Assembly (NCBI RefSeq): GCF_005116505.1
Contig: NZ_SWBR01000002.1
Location: 1,116,314 to 1,180,313, forward strand
Direction: 5' to 3'
DNA length: 64,000 bases
From: Pedobacter polaris
GTDB taxonomy: Bacteria; Bacteroidota; Bacteroidia; Sphingobacteriales; Sphingobacteriaceae
The notes below the pieces were generated by a model. It was not told the origin of the DNA and did not search any database. It saw only the letters and a list, made by a program, of their open reading frames with translations. Below, one piece after another: positions 11,401 through 20,030 of the stretch; the first letter of the stretch is position 1; each line of letters opens with the position of its first letter. The position numbers were made by a program, and so were the translations under genes.

Positions 11401-11523
11401 ATGAAACCAGAAAGACTAGAAAAAATCAAAAAATGGGGCAAAAAGCTTGGTTTTTGGGGCTTTATGTTCTTTTTGGTTAAAGGATTGATTTGGCTGGCAG
11501 TTGGCTATTTTATAGTTAAGTAA
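11401..11523 (+). CDS. Small membrane peptide, 40 residues
   Basis: A 40-codon frame with a charged N-terminus (MKPERLEKIKKWGKKLG) and a single hydrophobic helix (FWGFMFFLVKGLIWLAVGYFIV) ending VK. The pattern of a cationic amphipathic start and one membrane span is typical of genuine small membrane proteins in this phylum, and the codon use looks coding. No function is known. Confidence 0.6.
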   Translation: MKPERLEKIKKWGKKLGFWGFMFFLVKGLIWLAVGYFIVK

Positions 11524-11607
11524 AGTAGTAAGTTTTAAGTAGTACGTTATAAGTTTTCATAATCAAAGAAGCTTATGCTCCCAAACTTATCACTTATAAC
11601 GTAGAAC
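11524..11607. repeat. Imperfect inverted repeat between convergent genes
   Basis: AGTTTTAAGTAGTACGTTATAAGT near 11530-11553 is partly mirrored near 11590-11620 (ACTTATAACGTAGAACTTACAACTTAAAAC, broken here for length: left part ACTTATAACGT, right part ACTTAAAAC). It may work as a shared terminator for the small peptide gene and the proline dehydrogenase gene, or be a dispersed repeat. Confidence 0.4.
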
Positions 11608-12798
11608 TTACAACTTAAAACCCCTGCGGGCTTTCTCCTTACTAATCAATCCTAACTCTCTACCTGTTTGTCCTGCAACCGAGGTATTTTCTTGTGCTCT
11701 TCTAAATAAATAAGGCATAACAGCTGTAATTGGACCGTAAGGCACGTATTTGGCTACATTATAACCAGCATCAGATAAATTAAAGCTTAAATTATCACTC
11801 ATTCCTAATAATTGCGCAAAGTAAGCATGTGGGTGGTTGTGCGGAATGTTGTGCTCATCCATCAACTCTGTTAACAAACGAGAACTTTCTTCGTTATGTG
11901 TACCACAAACAATACCAATTTGTTCAATGTGTTTCACACAAAACCTTAATGATTCATCATAATCTTTATCAGTAGCTGCCTTATCTGGCTGTATTGGCGA
12001 TGGGTAACCCATTTCTAAAGCACGTTTACGTTCTTTTTCCATGTAAGCCCCACGTACCATTTTAACACCCAAAATAAAACCTGTTTCCTTAGCAATTAAG
12101 TAATCCGCTTTTAAATCAGCTAATTTATCATGGCGATACATTTGGTAGGTATTGTAAACAATTAGCTTTTCTTTGTTAAATCTAATCATCATTTCTAAAG
12201 CCAATTCATCAATTGTATCTTGTACCCAGCTATCTTCTGCATCAATCATTACTGGCACTTGCTTATCAAATGCCACCTTACATATCCTTTCACAACGAGC
12301 TCTCACTCTTGCAAACTCCTCAGTTTCAATAGTTGTTAATTCTTGTTTGGCATCTAATTTCTCTAATAAAGCAAATCGGCCTATACCTGTAATTTTAAAA
12401 ACCGTAATCGGTACTCTTGGGTCTCCATCTGCTCTGTTAATTGTCCTAATGATTTCCTCACAAGTAAAATCAAATACTTCTTCTTCATCTTCTCCTTCTA
12501 CAGAATAATCTAAAATGGTTCCAACATGCCCCAAACTCAGCTGTTCAATAGTGTGCTCGCATTCCTGAATAGTTTCGCCACCACAAAACTGCTTAAAGAT
12601 GGTAGCCTTAATTGCTCCTTTAATCGGAAAACCAATATTTAACAAAAAATTAGTCATCGGCGGACCCACTTTCGTTAAAAAGTTACTGCTAATGATTTTA
12701 AAAAGCCAGTAGGCTTGATTTAATTCACCATTTGTTTTATTACGAAAAGCGATTTCTGTGTTGTCAAAATTGATTTTTTTTCTGGGCGATAGTTCCAT
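11608..12798 (-). CDS. Proline dehydrogenase
   Basis: A 396-residue monofunctional flavin proline dehydrogenase, which oxidises proline to pyrroline-5-carboxylate and passes electrons to the respiratory chain. The beta/alpha barrel carries the family motifs VMIDAEDSWVQD, GVKMVRGAYMEKER, GTHNEES and YGPITAVMPYLFRRAQEN. I start at the ATG at 12798 (MELSPRKK); an upstream in-frame start at 12864 adds 22 atypical residues and would run into the divergent gene's promoter. A pyrroline-5-carboxylate dehydrogenase gene is not in the window. Confidence 0.93.
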   Translation of the reverse strand: MELSPRKKINFDNTEIAFRNKTNGELNQAYWLFKIISSNFLTKVGPPMTNFLLNIGFPIKGAIKATIFKQFCGGETIQECEHTIEQLSLGHVGTILDYSVEGEDEEEVFDFTCEEIIRTINRADGDPRVPITVFKITGIGRFALLEKLDAKQELTTIETEEFARVRARCERICKVAFDKQVPVMIDAEDSWVQDTIDELALEMMIRFNKEKLIVYNTYQMYRHDKLADLKADYLIAKETGFILGVKMVRGAYMEKERKRALEMGYPSPIQPDKAATDKDYDESLRFCVKHIEQIGIVCGTHNEESSRLLTELMDEHNIPHNHPHAYFAQLLGMSDNLSFNLSDAGYNVAKYVPYGPITAVMPYLFRRAQENTSVAGQTGRELGLISKEKARRGFKL

Positions 12799-12878
12799 TT
12801 TAAAGATTTGGTTAGTCAGAAGAGTGCAAAAATATAAATTACCACCATTGTTAAGGCAAAACACTTTATAAATAATTG

Positions 12879-12886
12879 TAAATTTG
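12879..12886 (+). promoter_or_regulatory. TAnnTTTG -7 box for the S4-aroB operon
   Basis: TAAATTTG matches the Bacteroidota -7 consensus TAnnTTTG and ends 7 bp before the ATG at 12894, so the transcript would have almost no leader. No clear -33 element is seen. Confidence 0.5.
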
Positions 12887-12893
12887 CACCATA

Positions 12894-13100
12894 ATGATAA
12901 AATTCAAGTTAGAAGGCGAATTTATTCCGCTAATTGCACTGTTAAAAGCTACCGATTTGGTTCAAAGTGGTGGCGAGGCCCAAACTGTTGTAGAAGATGG
13001 TTTAGTGAAATACAATGGCGAAGTAGATTATAGAAAACGTCTTAAAGTTCGTATTGGCGATAAAATTGATTTTATGGGAAACATAGTTGAAGTAATATAA
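12894..13100 (+). CDS. S4-domain RNA-binding protein
   Basis: A 68-residue protein made of one S4 RNA-binding fold, like E. coli YbcJ: FKLEGEFIPLIALLKATDLVQSGGEAQ is broken here into FIPLIALLKATDLVQSGG and VEDGLVKYNGEVDYRKRLKV. Such proteins bind structured RNA, probably in ribosome assembly or RNA processing. The stop overlaps the aroB start (ATG at 13100), so translation is coupled. Confidence 0.9.
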   Translation: MIKFKLEGEFIPLIALLKATDLVQSGGEAQTVVEDGLVKYNGEVDYRKRLKVRIGDKIDFMGNIVEVI

Positions 13101-14158
13101 TGAAACCATTAAAAAACGCTGATCACTTTATTTATTTCGAAACAGGGCTAACTCCTTTAATAGAAATTTTAAACCAAAATAAATATAGTAAAATATTTGT
13201 TTTTGCTGATACCAACACAGCTGAATTGTGTATTCCAGTCTTCAGGTCGCTATTGGATGATTTGGAAGATTTCGATATCATTGAAACCGATCCAGGTGAA
13301 GAAAACAAGAATATTGATTTTTGCATAGGCATTTGGAAGACCTTATTAGACTTTGGCGCCGATCGTAAATGTTTAATGATCAACCTAGGTGGTGGTGTAA
13401 TTACAGATATGGGCGGTTTTGTAGCATCAACCTATAAAAGAGGAATAGATTTTATCAATGTCCCAACTACACTATTGTCTCAAGTTGATGCCTCAGTAGG
13501 TGGTAAAACTGGAATAGATATCGATAATGTTAAAAATATGGTAGGCACCTTTAGCTTACCTCAAGCGGTTTTTATTGAAAACACTTTTTTAAATACTCTT
13601 TCTAAAAGAGAGCTGTTATCTGGCTTTGCTGAAATGATTAAACATGGTTTAATTGTAGATGCAGCCTATTACGAAAGTTTAAAAAATAGCGATTACAAAA
13701 ACATCACACCTCAGGCAATTTATCGCTCAGTAGAAATTAAGAACCAAGTAGTTACCGAAGACCCTTTAGAAAAAGGCTTACGTAAAATCTTAAATTTTGG
13801 CCATACCATTGGGCATGCTGTAGAGAGTTATGCATTAACCAACAGCAAAAAGCCTTTAACACATGGCGAAGCAATTGCAATTGGTATGGTTTGTGAGGCT
13901 TATCTATCGGCAAAATACTGCAATTTAACAGCAGATGAATTGGCAGATATCAGTAAATACATCTGTTCTATTTATCCTAAATATAATATTAAAGAAAAAA
14001 GCTTTAATACGCTCTTAGCGTTAATGCAAAGTGATAAAAAGAATGAAGACGGACAGATTATGTTCTCTTTGCTAGATAAAATTGGGAAGTGTACATTTAA
14101 TTGTCGCGTAACTACTGCAGATATTTTAAGCAGTTTAACATACTACAATAGCTTATAA
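13100..14158 (+). CDS. aroB: 3-dehydroquinate synthase AroB
   Basis: A 352-residue NAD- and metal-dependent enzyme of the second shikimate pathway step, converting DAHP to 3-dehydroquinate. The NAD-binding and active-site motifs GGGVITDMGGFVA, VPTTLLSQVDASVGGKTGID and the metal-ligand region FGHTIGHAVE are intact. It overlaps the S4 gene by one base, and the next gene begins 1 bp after its stop, so the three form a tight operon. The other aromatic genes lie in the cluster from 16464. Confidence 0.96.
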   Translation: MKPLKNADHFIYFETGLTPLIEILNQNKYSKIFVFADTNTAELCIPVFRSLLDDLEDFDIIETDPGEENKNIDFCIGIWKTLLDFGADRKCLMINLGGGVITDMGGFVASTYKRGIDFINVPTTLLSQVDASVGGKTGIDIDNVKNMVGTFSLPQAVFIENTFLNTLSKRELLSGFAEMIKHGLIVDAAYYESLKNSDYKNITPQAIYRSVEIKNQVVTEDPLEKGLRKILNFGHTIGHAVESYALTNSKKPLTHGEAIAIGMVCEAYLSAKYCNLTADELADISKYICSIYPKYNIKEKSFNTLLALMQSDKKNEDGQIMFSLLDKIGKCTFNCRVTTADILSSLTYYNSL

Positions 14159-14159
14159 C

Positions 14160-15101
14160 ATGAAGTTTACCGGAAGCGATATTTCTGTTGGTGGTTTATT
14201 TGGTTTTGTAATCATTTTAACCTTGGTTGAAATGTATTTTAGTTACTTACATGATAAAAAAATATATACCAAAAGAGATACCTGGACCAACATTTATTTA
14301 ATGGCGGTAGCTGTGGTAATTAATCTCGGAATGAAAACTGCTACCTTCTTCTTATTAGAATATTGTTATCAATTTAGGCTATTTCAAATCTCAAATATTT
14401 GGATTTATTGGGTAGTTTTAATCCTAGCCCAAGATTTTCTATACTGGTTTTTACATACTGTAGGGCATTATGTGCGCTTTTTCTGGGCAATGCATGTTAC
14501 ACATCATTCTTCAGAACATTTTAATTTAACTACAGGTTTCCGTTCTACAGTTTTCGAGCCGCTTTACCGTGTTTTCTTCTATTTACCTTTGGCATTTATG
14601 GGCTTTACTGCGCTAGATATTCTTTTTGCCTATCTGGTAACTCAAATTTATGGCAATTTGGTGCATACACAAGCAGTTGGTAAATTACACCCTTGGTTCG
14701 AATATATTTTCGTTACCCCATCTCATCACCGCGTTCACCATGCTAGTAATGTGCGTTATTTGGATAAAAACATGGGTATGGTACTTATTTTATGGGACAG
14801 ATGGTTTGGTACTTTTCAGGAAGAACTACCACAAGATGTAATTAAATATGGCTTAACTACCCAACCAAAAGATACCGGTCCTATTAACATTATCTTTCAC
14901 GAGTTTATTGCTTTAAAAAACGATATTAAAAAAGCACCAACATTAATAGCTAAAGTAAAGTATATCTTAAACCCACCAGGTTGGAGCCACGATGGCAGTA
15001 CAAAAGTGGCAAAAGTAATGCAGCAGGAATTGCGTGATGCAGAAAATTTAAAAGATAGCGAAACTGTTCAGTCAGAAAATCAACAGCTGAAACAGGCTTA
15101 G
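14160..15101 (+). CDS. Sterol desaturase / fatty acid hydroxylase family membrane protein
   Basis: A 313-residue multi-pass membrane protein with the di-iron histidine clusters of the FA_hydroxylase superfamily: FLHTVGH, HVTHHSSEHFN and HRVHHA. Hydrophobic spans lie at about 10-30, 45-65, 78-95 and 138-165. It should hydroxylate or desaturate a lipid, using oxygen in the inner membrane. It begins 1 bp after aroB, but a link to the shikimate pathway is unlikely. The substrate is unknown. Confidence 0.9.
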   Translation: MKFTGSDISVGGLFGFVIILTLVEMYFSYLHDKKIYTKRDTWTNIYLMAVAVVINLGMKTATFFLLEYCYQFRLFQISNIWIYWVVLILAQDFLYWFLHTVGHYVRFFWAMHVTHHSSEHFNLTTGFRSTVFEPLYRVFFYLPLAFMGFTALDILFAYLVTQIYGNLVHTQAVGKLHPWFEYIFVTPSHHRVHHASNVRYLDKNMGMVLILWDRWFGTFQEELPQDVIKYGLTTQPKDTGPINIIFHEFIALKNDIKKAPTLIAKVKYILNPPGWSHDGSTKVAKVMQQELRDAENLKDSETVQSENQQLKQA

Positions 15102-15294
15102 AATGTTCGTTATTGCGAACATAGCGAAGTAATCTCATTCATATAATTTTAAGATTTAAAAACGAATGGCAGGGCTGCGATGCCATGAAACACCAGCATT
15201 GTTTTTCAAAAGATTAATTAACTGAATACCAAAAAGTAGGTATTCTTTGTATTGTAAAAACCGCTACTTTTGTTTCATATTAAAAACGCTCTAT

Positions 15295-16218
15295 ATGAAA
15301 TACCTTAAATACCTTGCTTTTTTTTACCTGTTGTTTGCTTTTGCTCCAAAAAGCAATGCCCAAGACTTCGATAATCTATACGCGGTTTTGGCTGAAGGTT
15401 TTACTATTGAGGAATTGCACGACTATGCAGATATCCTTACCTATAGCAATCATCGGTCTGTGTTAGAAAAAAAAGGAATGAAATATGAAAAAAACGATAC
15501 CAGTGGAGGATCATATATCTATAAGAAAAATGATTATGTAAGTTTTTATGTAAACTATGAAGCTGGAAAATTAACATCAGTCCATTTTGTATCATCTCCC
15601 CAAAAGTTTTATAAAGCTATCGCCGAAATGAAAGGAAATAGTGAATTTGTAAAATCTAGTGAGAAAGCAAGTGGGAACGGCAAACTTATCTATTATAAAT
15701 ATAAAGGTCATAGTATGTCTACCAATGATAATTATTACCGAGTTACCATGTGGTTTAAGGAAACCGCAAGTACCACTACATCTAGCACCACAACACCGAC
15801 TCAAACTCCTACTATTACGCCAACAGTTGAAAACTACTATTCGGCAAAAGAAATTGCAGATGCGATGAATGCGAATATTGGCTGGGCTGATATTGGTTTT
15901 TCAACTTCCTATAAATTTGAAGTAAAGGGCGCTATGAATATGGATAAACGCTCAATAAGATTTATCAGCAAAGAAAATGTGCTGTATGTTCAAATGAATA
16001 TTCCTCGAAATGGAGAATGTGATTATGGATTAAAGGAAGTAAAAGCAAAATGGACTGGCCAAGCTGGTTCTGGTTCAACTTATTTCTATTTAACATTTGA
16101 TTATCTCTACAGTTGTAACGGACAAGATTATAAAGGCGTATATGTGTATTTTAATCCAACTTCATCTTTTACTAAAACAGGGGTGCAGGCATGGGTGCAA
16201 AAGAATGCCTACAAATAA
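15295..16218 (+). CDS. Exported protein of unknown function
   Basis: A 307-residue protein with a signal peptide (MKYLKYLAFFYLLFAFAPKSNAQ). The ATG at 15295 is chosen because the signal peptide starts there; an in-frame start at 15247 adds 16 residues. A Thr/Ser/Pro-rich linker (about residues 158-180, ASTTTSSTTTPTQTPTITPT) separates an N-terminal alpha/beta region from a C-terminal beta-rich domain with Cys in GECDYGLKE and LYSCNGQDY. No known domain is recognised. It stands alone before the pheA attenuator. Confidence 0.75.
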   Translation: MKYLKYLAFFYLLFAFAPKSNAQDFDNLYAVLAEGFTIEELHDYADILTYSNHRSVLEKKGMKYEKNDTSGGSYIYKKNDYVSFYVNYEAGKLTSVHFVSSPQKFYKAIAEMKGNSEFVKSSEKASGNGKLIYYKYKGHSMSTNDNYYRVTMWFKETASTTTSSTTTPTQTPTITPTVENYYSAKEIADAMNANIGWADIGFSTSYKFEVKGAMNMDKRSIRFISKENVLYVQMNIPRNGECDYGLKEVKAKWTGQAGSGSTYFYLTFDYLYSCNGQDYKGVYVYFNPTSSFTKTGVQAWVQKNAYK

Positions 16219-16265
16219 GATTTTATATGAAATTTAATTTTGTTTAAATTATTTTCATTTAGCTA

Positions 16266-16296
16266 TTGACAAATTAAATTCTGAATTGTACATTTG
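16266..16296 (+). promoter_or_regulatory. Promoter of the pheA leader
   Basis: TTGAC at 16266-16270 and TACATTTG at 16289-16296 match the -33 (TTG) and -7 (TAnnTTTG) elements of the Bacteroidota primary sigma factor with a plausible spacing. Transcription should start near 16302, about 10 nt before the leader peptide ATG. Confidence 0.6.
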
Positions 16297-16312
16297 TCAA
16301 CAAGAAATAAAA

Positions 16313-16375
16313 ATGCAATTAACAAACACATATTACTTTGGTTACTTCTACTATTTTAGTAAGAGCCGGGGCTAG
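16313..16375 (+). CDS. Tyr/Phe-rich leader peptide of the pheA operon
   Basis: A 20-codon frame, MQLTNTYYFGYFYYFSKSRG, with five Tyr and three Phe in the nine-residue run YYFGYFYYF, followed by a strong terminator before pheA. This is the layout of an amino acid attenuator. Ribosomes that stall at Tyr/Phe codons would leave the segment AGCCGGGGCT (16364-16373) free to pair with the terminator's left arm (GTCCCGGC). Ribosomes that reach the stop codon would cover that segment and let the terminator form. The role is inferred, but the sequence logic is complete. Confidence 0.85.
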   Translation: MQLTNTYYFGYFYYFSKSRG

Positions 16376-16407
16376 TATGCAAAAAAATAGATAACAATAT
16401 TAAATGT

Positions 16408-16444
16408 ATATAAAAAGTCCCGGCCCACAGCCGGGACTTTTTTT
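16408..16444 (+). terminator. Attenuator terminator before pheA
   Basis: AAAAAGTCCCGGC and GCCGGGACTTTTTTT form a perfect stem with a 5-nt loop (CCACA) and a T-run, ending about 20 bp before the pheA ATG. Its left arm can pair instead with AGCCGGGGCT near the end of the leader peptide gene, which gives mutually exclusive antiterminator and terminator forms. Confidence 0.88.
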
Positions 16445-16463
16445 GTTTAACGCTAACGCACAA

Positions 16464-17300
16464 ATGAAAACAAAAAAAATAAGAGTAGCTATACAAGGTA
16501 TCAAAGCATCATTTCACGAAGAAGCTGCATTTAAGTTTTTCGGTAGAGATATTGAAACCATAGAATGTAACTCGTTTAAACAAACCTGTGATGTTTTAGA
16601 AAATGGAAAAGCAGACTTTGTGGTTATGGCAATAGAAAATTCTATCGCTGGTAGCTTATTACCTAACTACACTTTAATTAGAGAATATAATTTTGCAGTT
16701 AGTGGCGAAGTGTACTTGCCAATTCAACTACATCTAATGGCTTTACCTGGAGTTAAGTTTAAAGATATTAAGTTTGCCACCTCTCACCCTATCGCAATTA
16801 GACAATGTGTTGATTTCTTTGATGACTACCCAAATATTCAAGTCATTGAAAGTAATGATACCGCTGCCTGCGCAAAGAAAATTAGAGATGAACAATTAAC
16901 TGATACTGTGGCCATTGCCAATACTTTAGCAGCAGAATTATATGGATTAGACATCATCGAACGTAGAATAGAATCAAACAAGAAAAATTATACCCGTTTT
17001 TTAATCCTACAAAAAGAGAAAATAGAAGATACCAAAGAAATCAATAAAGCCTCTATTTGTTTTCAGGTGGGCAATCATGTTGGTGCACTTTCTAAGGTGC
17101 TAAACATCTTTGCAGAACTAAACGTAAACTTAACCAAAATACAATCTATGCCTGTATTGGGTAAAAGAAACGAATATTACTTTTACGTTGACATGGAATG
17201 GCCAAATATGGAAAACTATGACACAGCCATTCGCAGAGCATTAAAATATACTGTAAACTTTAACATTATGGGCGAATACCAGAAGAACGATAACGTTTAA
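16464..17300 (+). CDS. pheA: Prephenate dehydratase PheA
   Basis: A 278-residue enzyme converting prephenate to phenylpyruvate in phenylalanine synthesis. The catalytic domain (about 5-185) has AIENSIAGSLLPNY and the Thr-Arg-Phe signature in NYTRFLIL. A C-terminal ACT domain (about 200-275: VGNHVGALSKVLNIF) should bind phenylalanine for feedback control. The start at 16464 lies just after the attenuator terminator; the in-frame start at 16404 falls inside the terminator stem and is rejected. It is the first gene of the aromatic cluster. Confidence 0.95.
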   Translation: MKTKKIRVAIQGIKASFHEEAAFKFFGRDIETIECNSFKQTCDVLENGKADFVVMAIENSIAGSLLPNYTLIREYNFAVSGEVYLPIQLHLMALPGVKFKDIKFATSHPIAIRQCVDFFDDYPNIQVIESNDTAACAKKIRDEQLTDTVAIANTLAAELYGLDIIERRIESNKKNYTRFLILQKEKIEDTKEINKASICFQVGNHVGALSKVLNIFAELNVNLTKIQSMPVLGKRNEYYFYVDMEWPNMENYDTAIRRALKYTVNFNIMGEYQKNDNV

Positions 17301-17369
17301 AACAGTCCGAAAGACATTTCTAAATACTAATTACTATATACTAAATACTTACATACAAATCCCAAAAAA

Positions 17370-18506
17370 ATGAAATTACAATTAAACATCCAACCTTTAG
17401 ATAGCTGGATCAACATCAAAAACGAACCCTTATTAATCTCTGGACCATGTAGTGCAGAAACTGAAGACCAATTGTTATCAACTGCTCATTTATTAAAAGC
17501 AACTGGAAAAGTTAGCGTTTTAAGAGCTGGTATCTGGAAACCACGTACACGTCCGGGTGAGTTTGAAGGTATTGGAAGCATAGGTTTAGAATGGTTAAAA
17601 CGTGCAAAAGCAGAAACTGGTTTACCAACAGCTGTTGAAGTTGCAAATGCAAAACACGTAGAAGAAGCTTTGGCTGCAGGTGTAGACATCCTATGGATTG
17701 GTGCTCGTTCTACTGTAAACCCATTTACAGTTCAAGAAATTGCTGATGCATTAAAAGGAGTTGATATTCCGGTATTGGTTAAAAACCCAGTAAATCCTGA
17801 TTTACAACTATGGATTGGTGCTTTAGAGCGTATCAACAAAGCTGGTATTACTAAATTAGGTGCTATTCATCGTGGATTCTCATCTTTCGAGAAAAGTGCT
17901 TTTCGTAACGAACCGATGTGGGAACTTGCCATTCAATTAAAAACCTTATGTCCAGAATTACCAATCATCAATGATCCAAGTCATATTTGCGGTAACCGTG
18001 AGTTAATTCCATACATCTCTCAAAAAGCATTAGATTTAGATATGCAGGGCCTAATGATCGAATCTCACTTAGATCCTTCAGTAGCTTGGACAGATGCAAA
18101 ACAACAAGTTACTCCAGCTGCTTTGGCAGAAATGGTAAGTAAATTTACTTTACGTCAGCCTGAATCTAAAAATGAAGAATTTACTGATAAATTAGCCGAT
18201 TTGAGAAAAGAAATTGATAAAATCGATGACTTGGTACTTCAAAAATTAGCCGAGCGAATGAGCATTACTCAAAAAATTGGCGAATTTAAAAGAGATAACC
18301 AAGTAACTATTTTACAGGTTAACCGTTGGGATGAGATTATGCAAAAACGTACTTCTTTTGCTAAGGCCTTAAAATTAGATGTAAACTTTACAGAGAAATT
18401 TTTAGAATTGGTTCACGGAGAATCTATCCGCAGACAAACTGAAATTATGAATGCTGGAAAAGTTGAAGCAGGAATTGCAGCTGAGGCACACACAGAAACG
18501 AAATAA
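17370..18506 (+). CDS. aroF: Bifunctional DAHP synthase (class I-beta) / chorismate mutase (type II AroQ)
   Basis: A 378-residue fusion. Residues 1-265 form a KDOP-like DAHP synthase that joins phosphoenolpyruvate and erythrose-4-phosphate (SGPCSAE, RAGIWKPRTRPGEFEGIG, IHRGFSSFEKS, NDPSHICGNRE). Residues 275-365 form an all-helical chorismate mutase (LADLRKEIDKIDDLVLQKLAERM, GEFKRDNQ). In this fusion type the mutase part usually also serves as the regulatory domain. It follows pheA by 69 bp and is probably controlled by the same attenuator. The symbol aroF follows common usage for class I enzymes. Confidence 0.94.
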   Translation: MKLQLNIQPLDSWINIKNEPLLISGPCSAETEDQLLSTAHLLKATGKVSVLRAGIWKPRTRPGEFEGIGSIGLEWLKRAKAETGLPTAVEVANAKHVEEALAAGVDILWIGARSTVNPFTVQEIADALKGVDIPVLVKNPVNPDLQLWIGALERINKAGITKLGAIHRGFSSFEKSAFRNEPMWELAIQLKTLCPELPIINDPSHICGNRELIPYISQKALDLDMQGLMIESHLDPSVAWTDAKQQVTPAALAEMVSKFTLRQPESKNEEFTDKLADLRKEIDKIDDLVLQKLAERMSITQKIGEFKRDNQVTILQVNRWDEIMQKRTSFAKALKLDVNFTEKFLELVHGESIRRQTEIMNAGKVEAGIAAEAHTETK

Positions 18507-18661
18507 GTAATTGGTTCATTAGCTCATTGGTTCATTGCTACAGCTGTGGCAACCTTGTGAGCTAATTAATAACGAATTAATAAATACATAGTTTAGGTTT
18601 AATATTTCAAGGTAGATTTACCTAATGAACTTTGAACCAATGAACAATTGAACTAAAAAAC
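18507..18661. repeat. Inverted spacer repeat between aromatic genes
   Basis: TTGGTTCATT occurs twice near 18511-18537, and the complementary AATGAAC and GAACCAATGAAC occur near 18622-18646. This could form a long hairpin between the DAHP synthase and aroA genes. It may affect mRNA processing or be only a dispersed repeat. Confidence 0.35.
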
Positions 18662-19927
18662 ATGTCTAAAAACGTATTGCTTTCTTTTAAAGGGAACAAA
18701 CAGATTGATACAGAAATAAAGCTAACAGGGTCTAAAAGCGAATGCAATAGGGCTTTAATTATCAGTGCACTAAGTAAAGGTTCAGTTAGCGTAGAAAACT
18801 TATCCGTAGCTGCCGATACCGTCACTTTAAATCAAATACTAACACGTCTTAATTCTGAAAAAGAACTTGCAGATCAGTATACTACAGTTGATGTAGGCCC
18901 TGCAGGTACTGCAATGCGATTTTTAACAGCTTTTTTAGCTATTCAAAATGGTAAATTTTCCTTAACTGGAACTGAAAGAATGAAACAACGGCCCATTGGG
19001 ATTTTGGCCGAAGCTTTAAAAAGCATTGGAGGGAATATTTCTTACAAAGAAAATGAAGGATTCCCTCCTTTGCAAATTCTTGGTCCTTTTAAACAAACTG
19101 ATAAAAACGTTAAAATAAAAGGTGATATCAGTAGCCAATATATTTCGGCTTTGCTCATGATAGCTCCTTCTCTCCCATTAGGACTAACATTAGAAATTGA
19201 AGGCGAATTGACATCGAAACCCTATGTAGAGATGACTTTAGCCATGCTAGAACAGGTAGGTATTAGCAATGATTGGAATGAAAATACAATTACCATCAAT
19301 CCTCAGTCTTTTAGCACCGCTAAACTTTATGTAGAGCCAGACTGGAGCGCTGCTTCTTATTGGTATGCGATTGCAGCATTAGCTGATGAAGCTTCTATTT
19401 TCTTACCAGGATTAAATGGTTATAGCTTACAAGGCGATAGCAAGATCACTGAAATTATGGCCAATTTTGGAATTACCTCTCAATTTAAAAATGGAGGAGT
19501 CTTTCTTAAAAAAGAACCGAAAATTGTAGAACGAAAAATATTTGACCTAAAAGAATGTCCTGATTTAGCGCAGACCATTGTAGTTATTTGCGCAGCGTTG
19601 GGTCATGATGCTACTTTTACAGGATTAGAAACTTTAAAAATTAAAGAGACCAATCGTGTTTTAGCGCTACAAACTGAATTGGCTAAAATTGGCGTGAAAT
19701 TCATCGAAAAAAACTTAAGTTATAAGTTAGATTGCTCTGGTTTACATTTCCCAGAGAAAATTACCATTAGCACTTACGAAGACCATAGAATGGCAATGGC
19801 TTTTGCTCCTTTAGCTTTAAAAATTGCAGCAGTAGAAATTGAAGAAAAACAAGTGGTAGAAAAATCTTATCCTTACTTTTGGGATGACTTAGGGAAAGCA
19901 GGCTTTTCAGTAAATGATCAAGGATAA
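18662..19927 (+). CDS. aroA: 3-phosphoshikimate 1-carboxyvinyltransferase (EPSP synthase)
   Basis: A 421-residue two-domain enzyme that transfers enolpyruvyl from PEP to shikimate-3-phosphate. Visible motifs are LTGSKSECNRALIISAL (phosphate binding), VGPAGTAMRFLTAFLA (the conserved GTxxR loop), the SSQYISALLMIAP region, and IKETNRVLAL with EDHRMAMAFAP near the C-terminus. The sequence is divergent from the E. coli enzyme, as is usual in this phylum. It lies between the DAHP synthase fusion and aroC. Confidence 0.94.
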   Translation: MSKNVLLSFKGNKQIDTEIKLTGSKSECNRALIISALSKGSVSVENLSVAADTVTLNQILTRLNSEKELADQYTTVDVGPAGTAMRFLTAFLAIQNGKFSLTGTERMKQRPIGILAEALKSIGGNISYKENEGFPPLQILGPFKQTDKNVKIKGDISSQYISALLMIAPSLPLGLTLEIEGELTSKPYVEMTLAMLEQVGISNDWNENTITINPQSFSTAKLYVEPDWSAASYWYAIAALADEASIFLPGLNGYSLQGDSKITEIMANFGITSQFKNGGVFLKKEPKIVERKIFDLKECPDLAQTIVVICAALGHDATFTGLETLKIKETNRVLALQTELAKIGVKFIEKNLSYKLDCSGLHFPEKITISTYEDHRMAMAFAPLALKIAAVEIEEKQVVEKSYPYFWDDLGKAGFSVNDQG

Positions 19928-20030
19928 AGGAACAAAGAGCAAATAAGTAGAATTTAATCTTAAAATATTATTGGATTTAATTTGAGTAAGCCTCAAATCG
20001 TAAATCTAAAATCATAAATCTAAAATTAGC

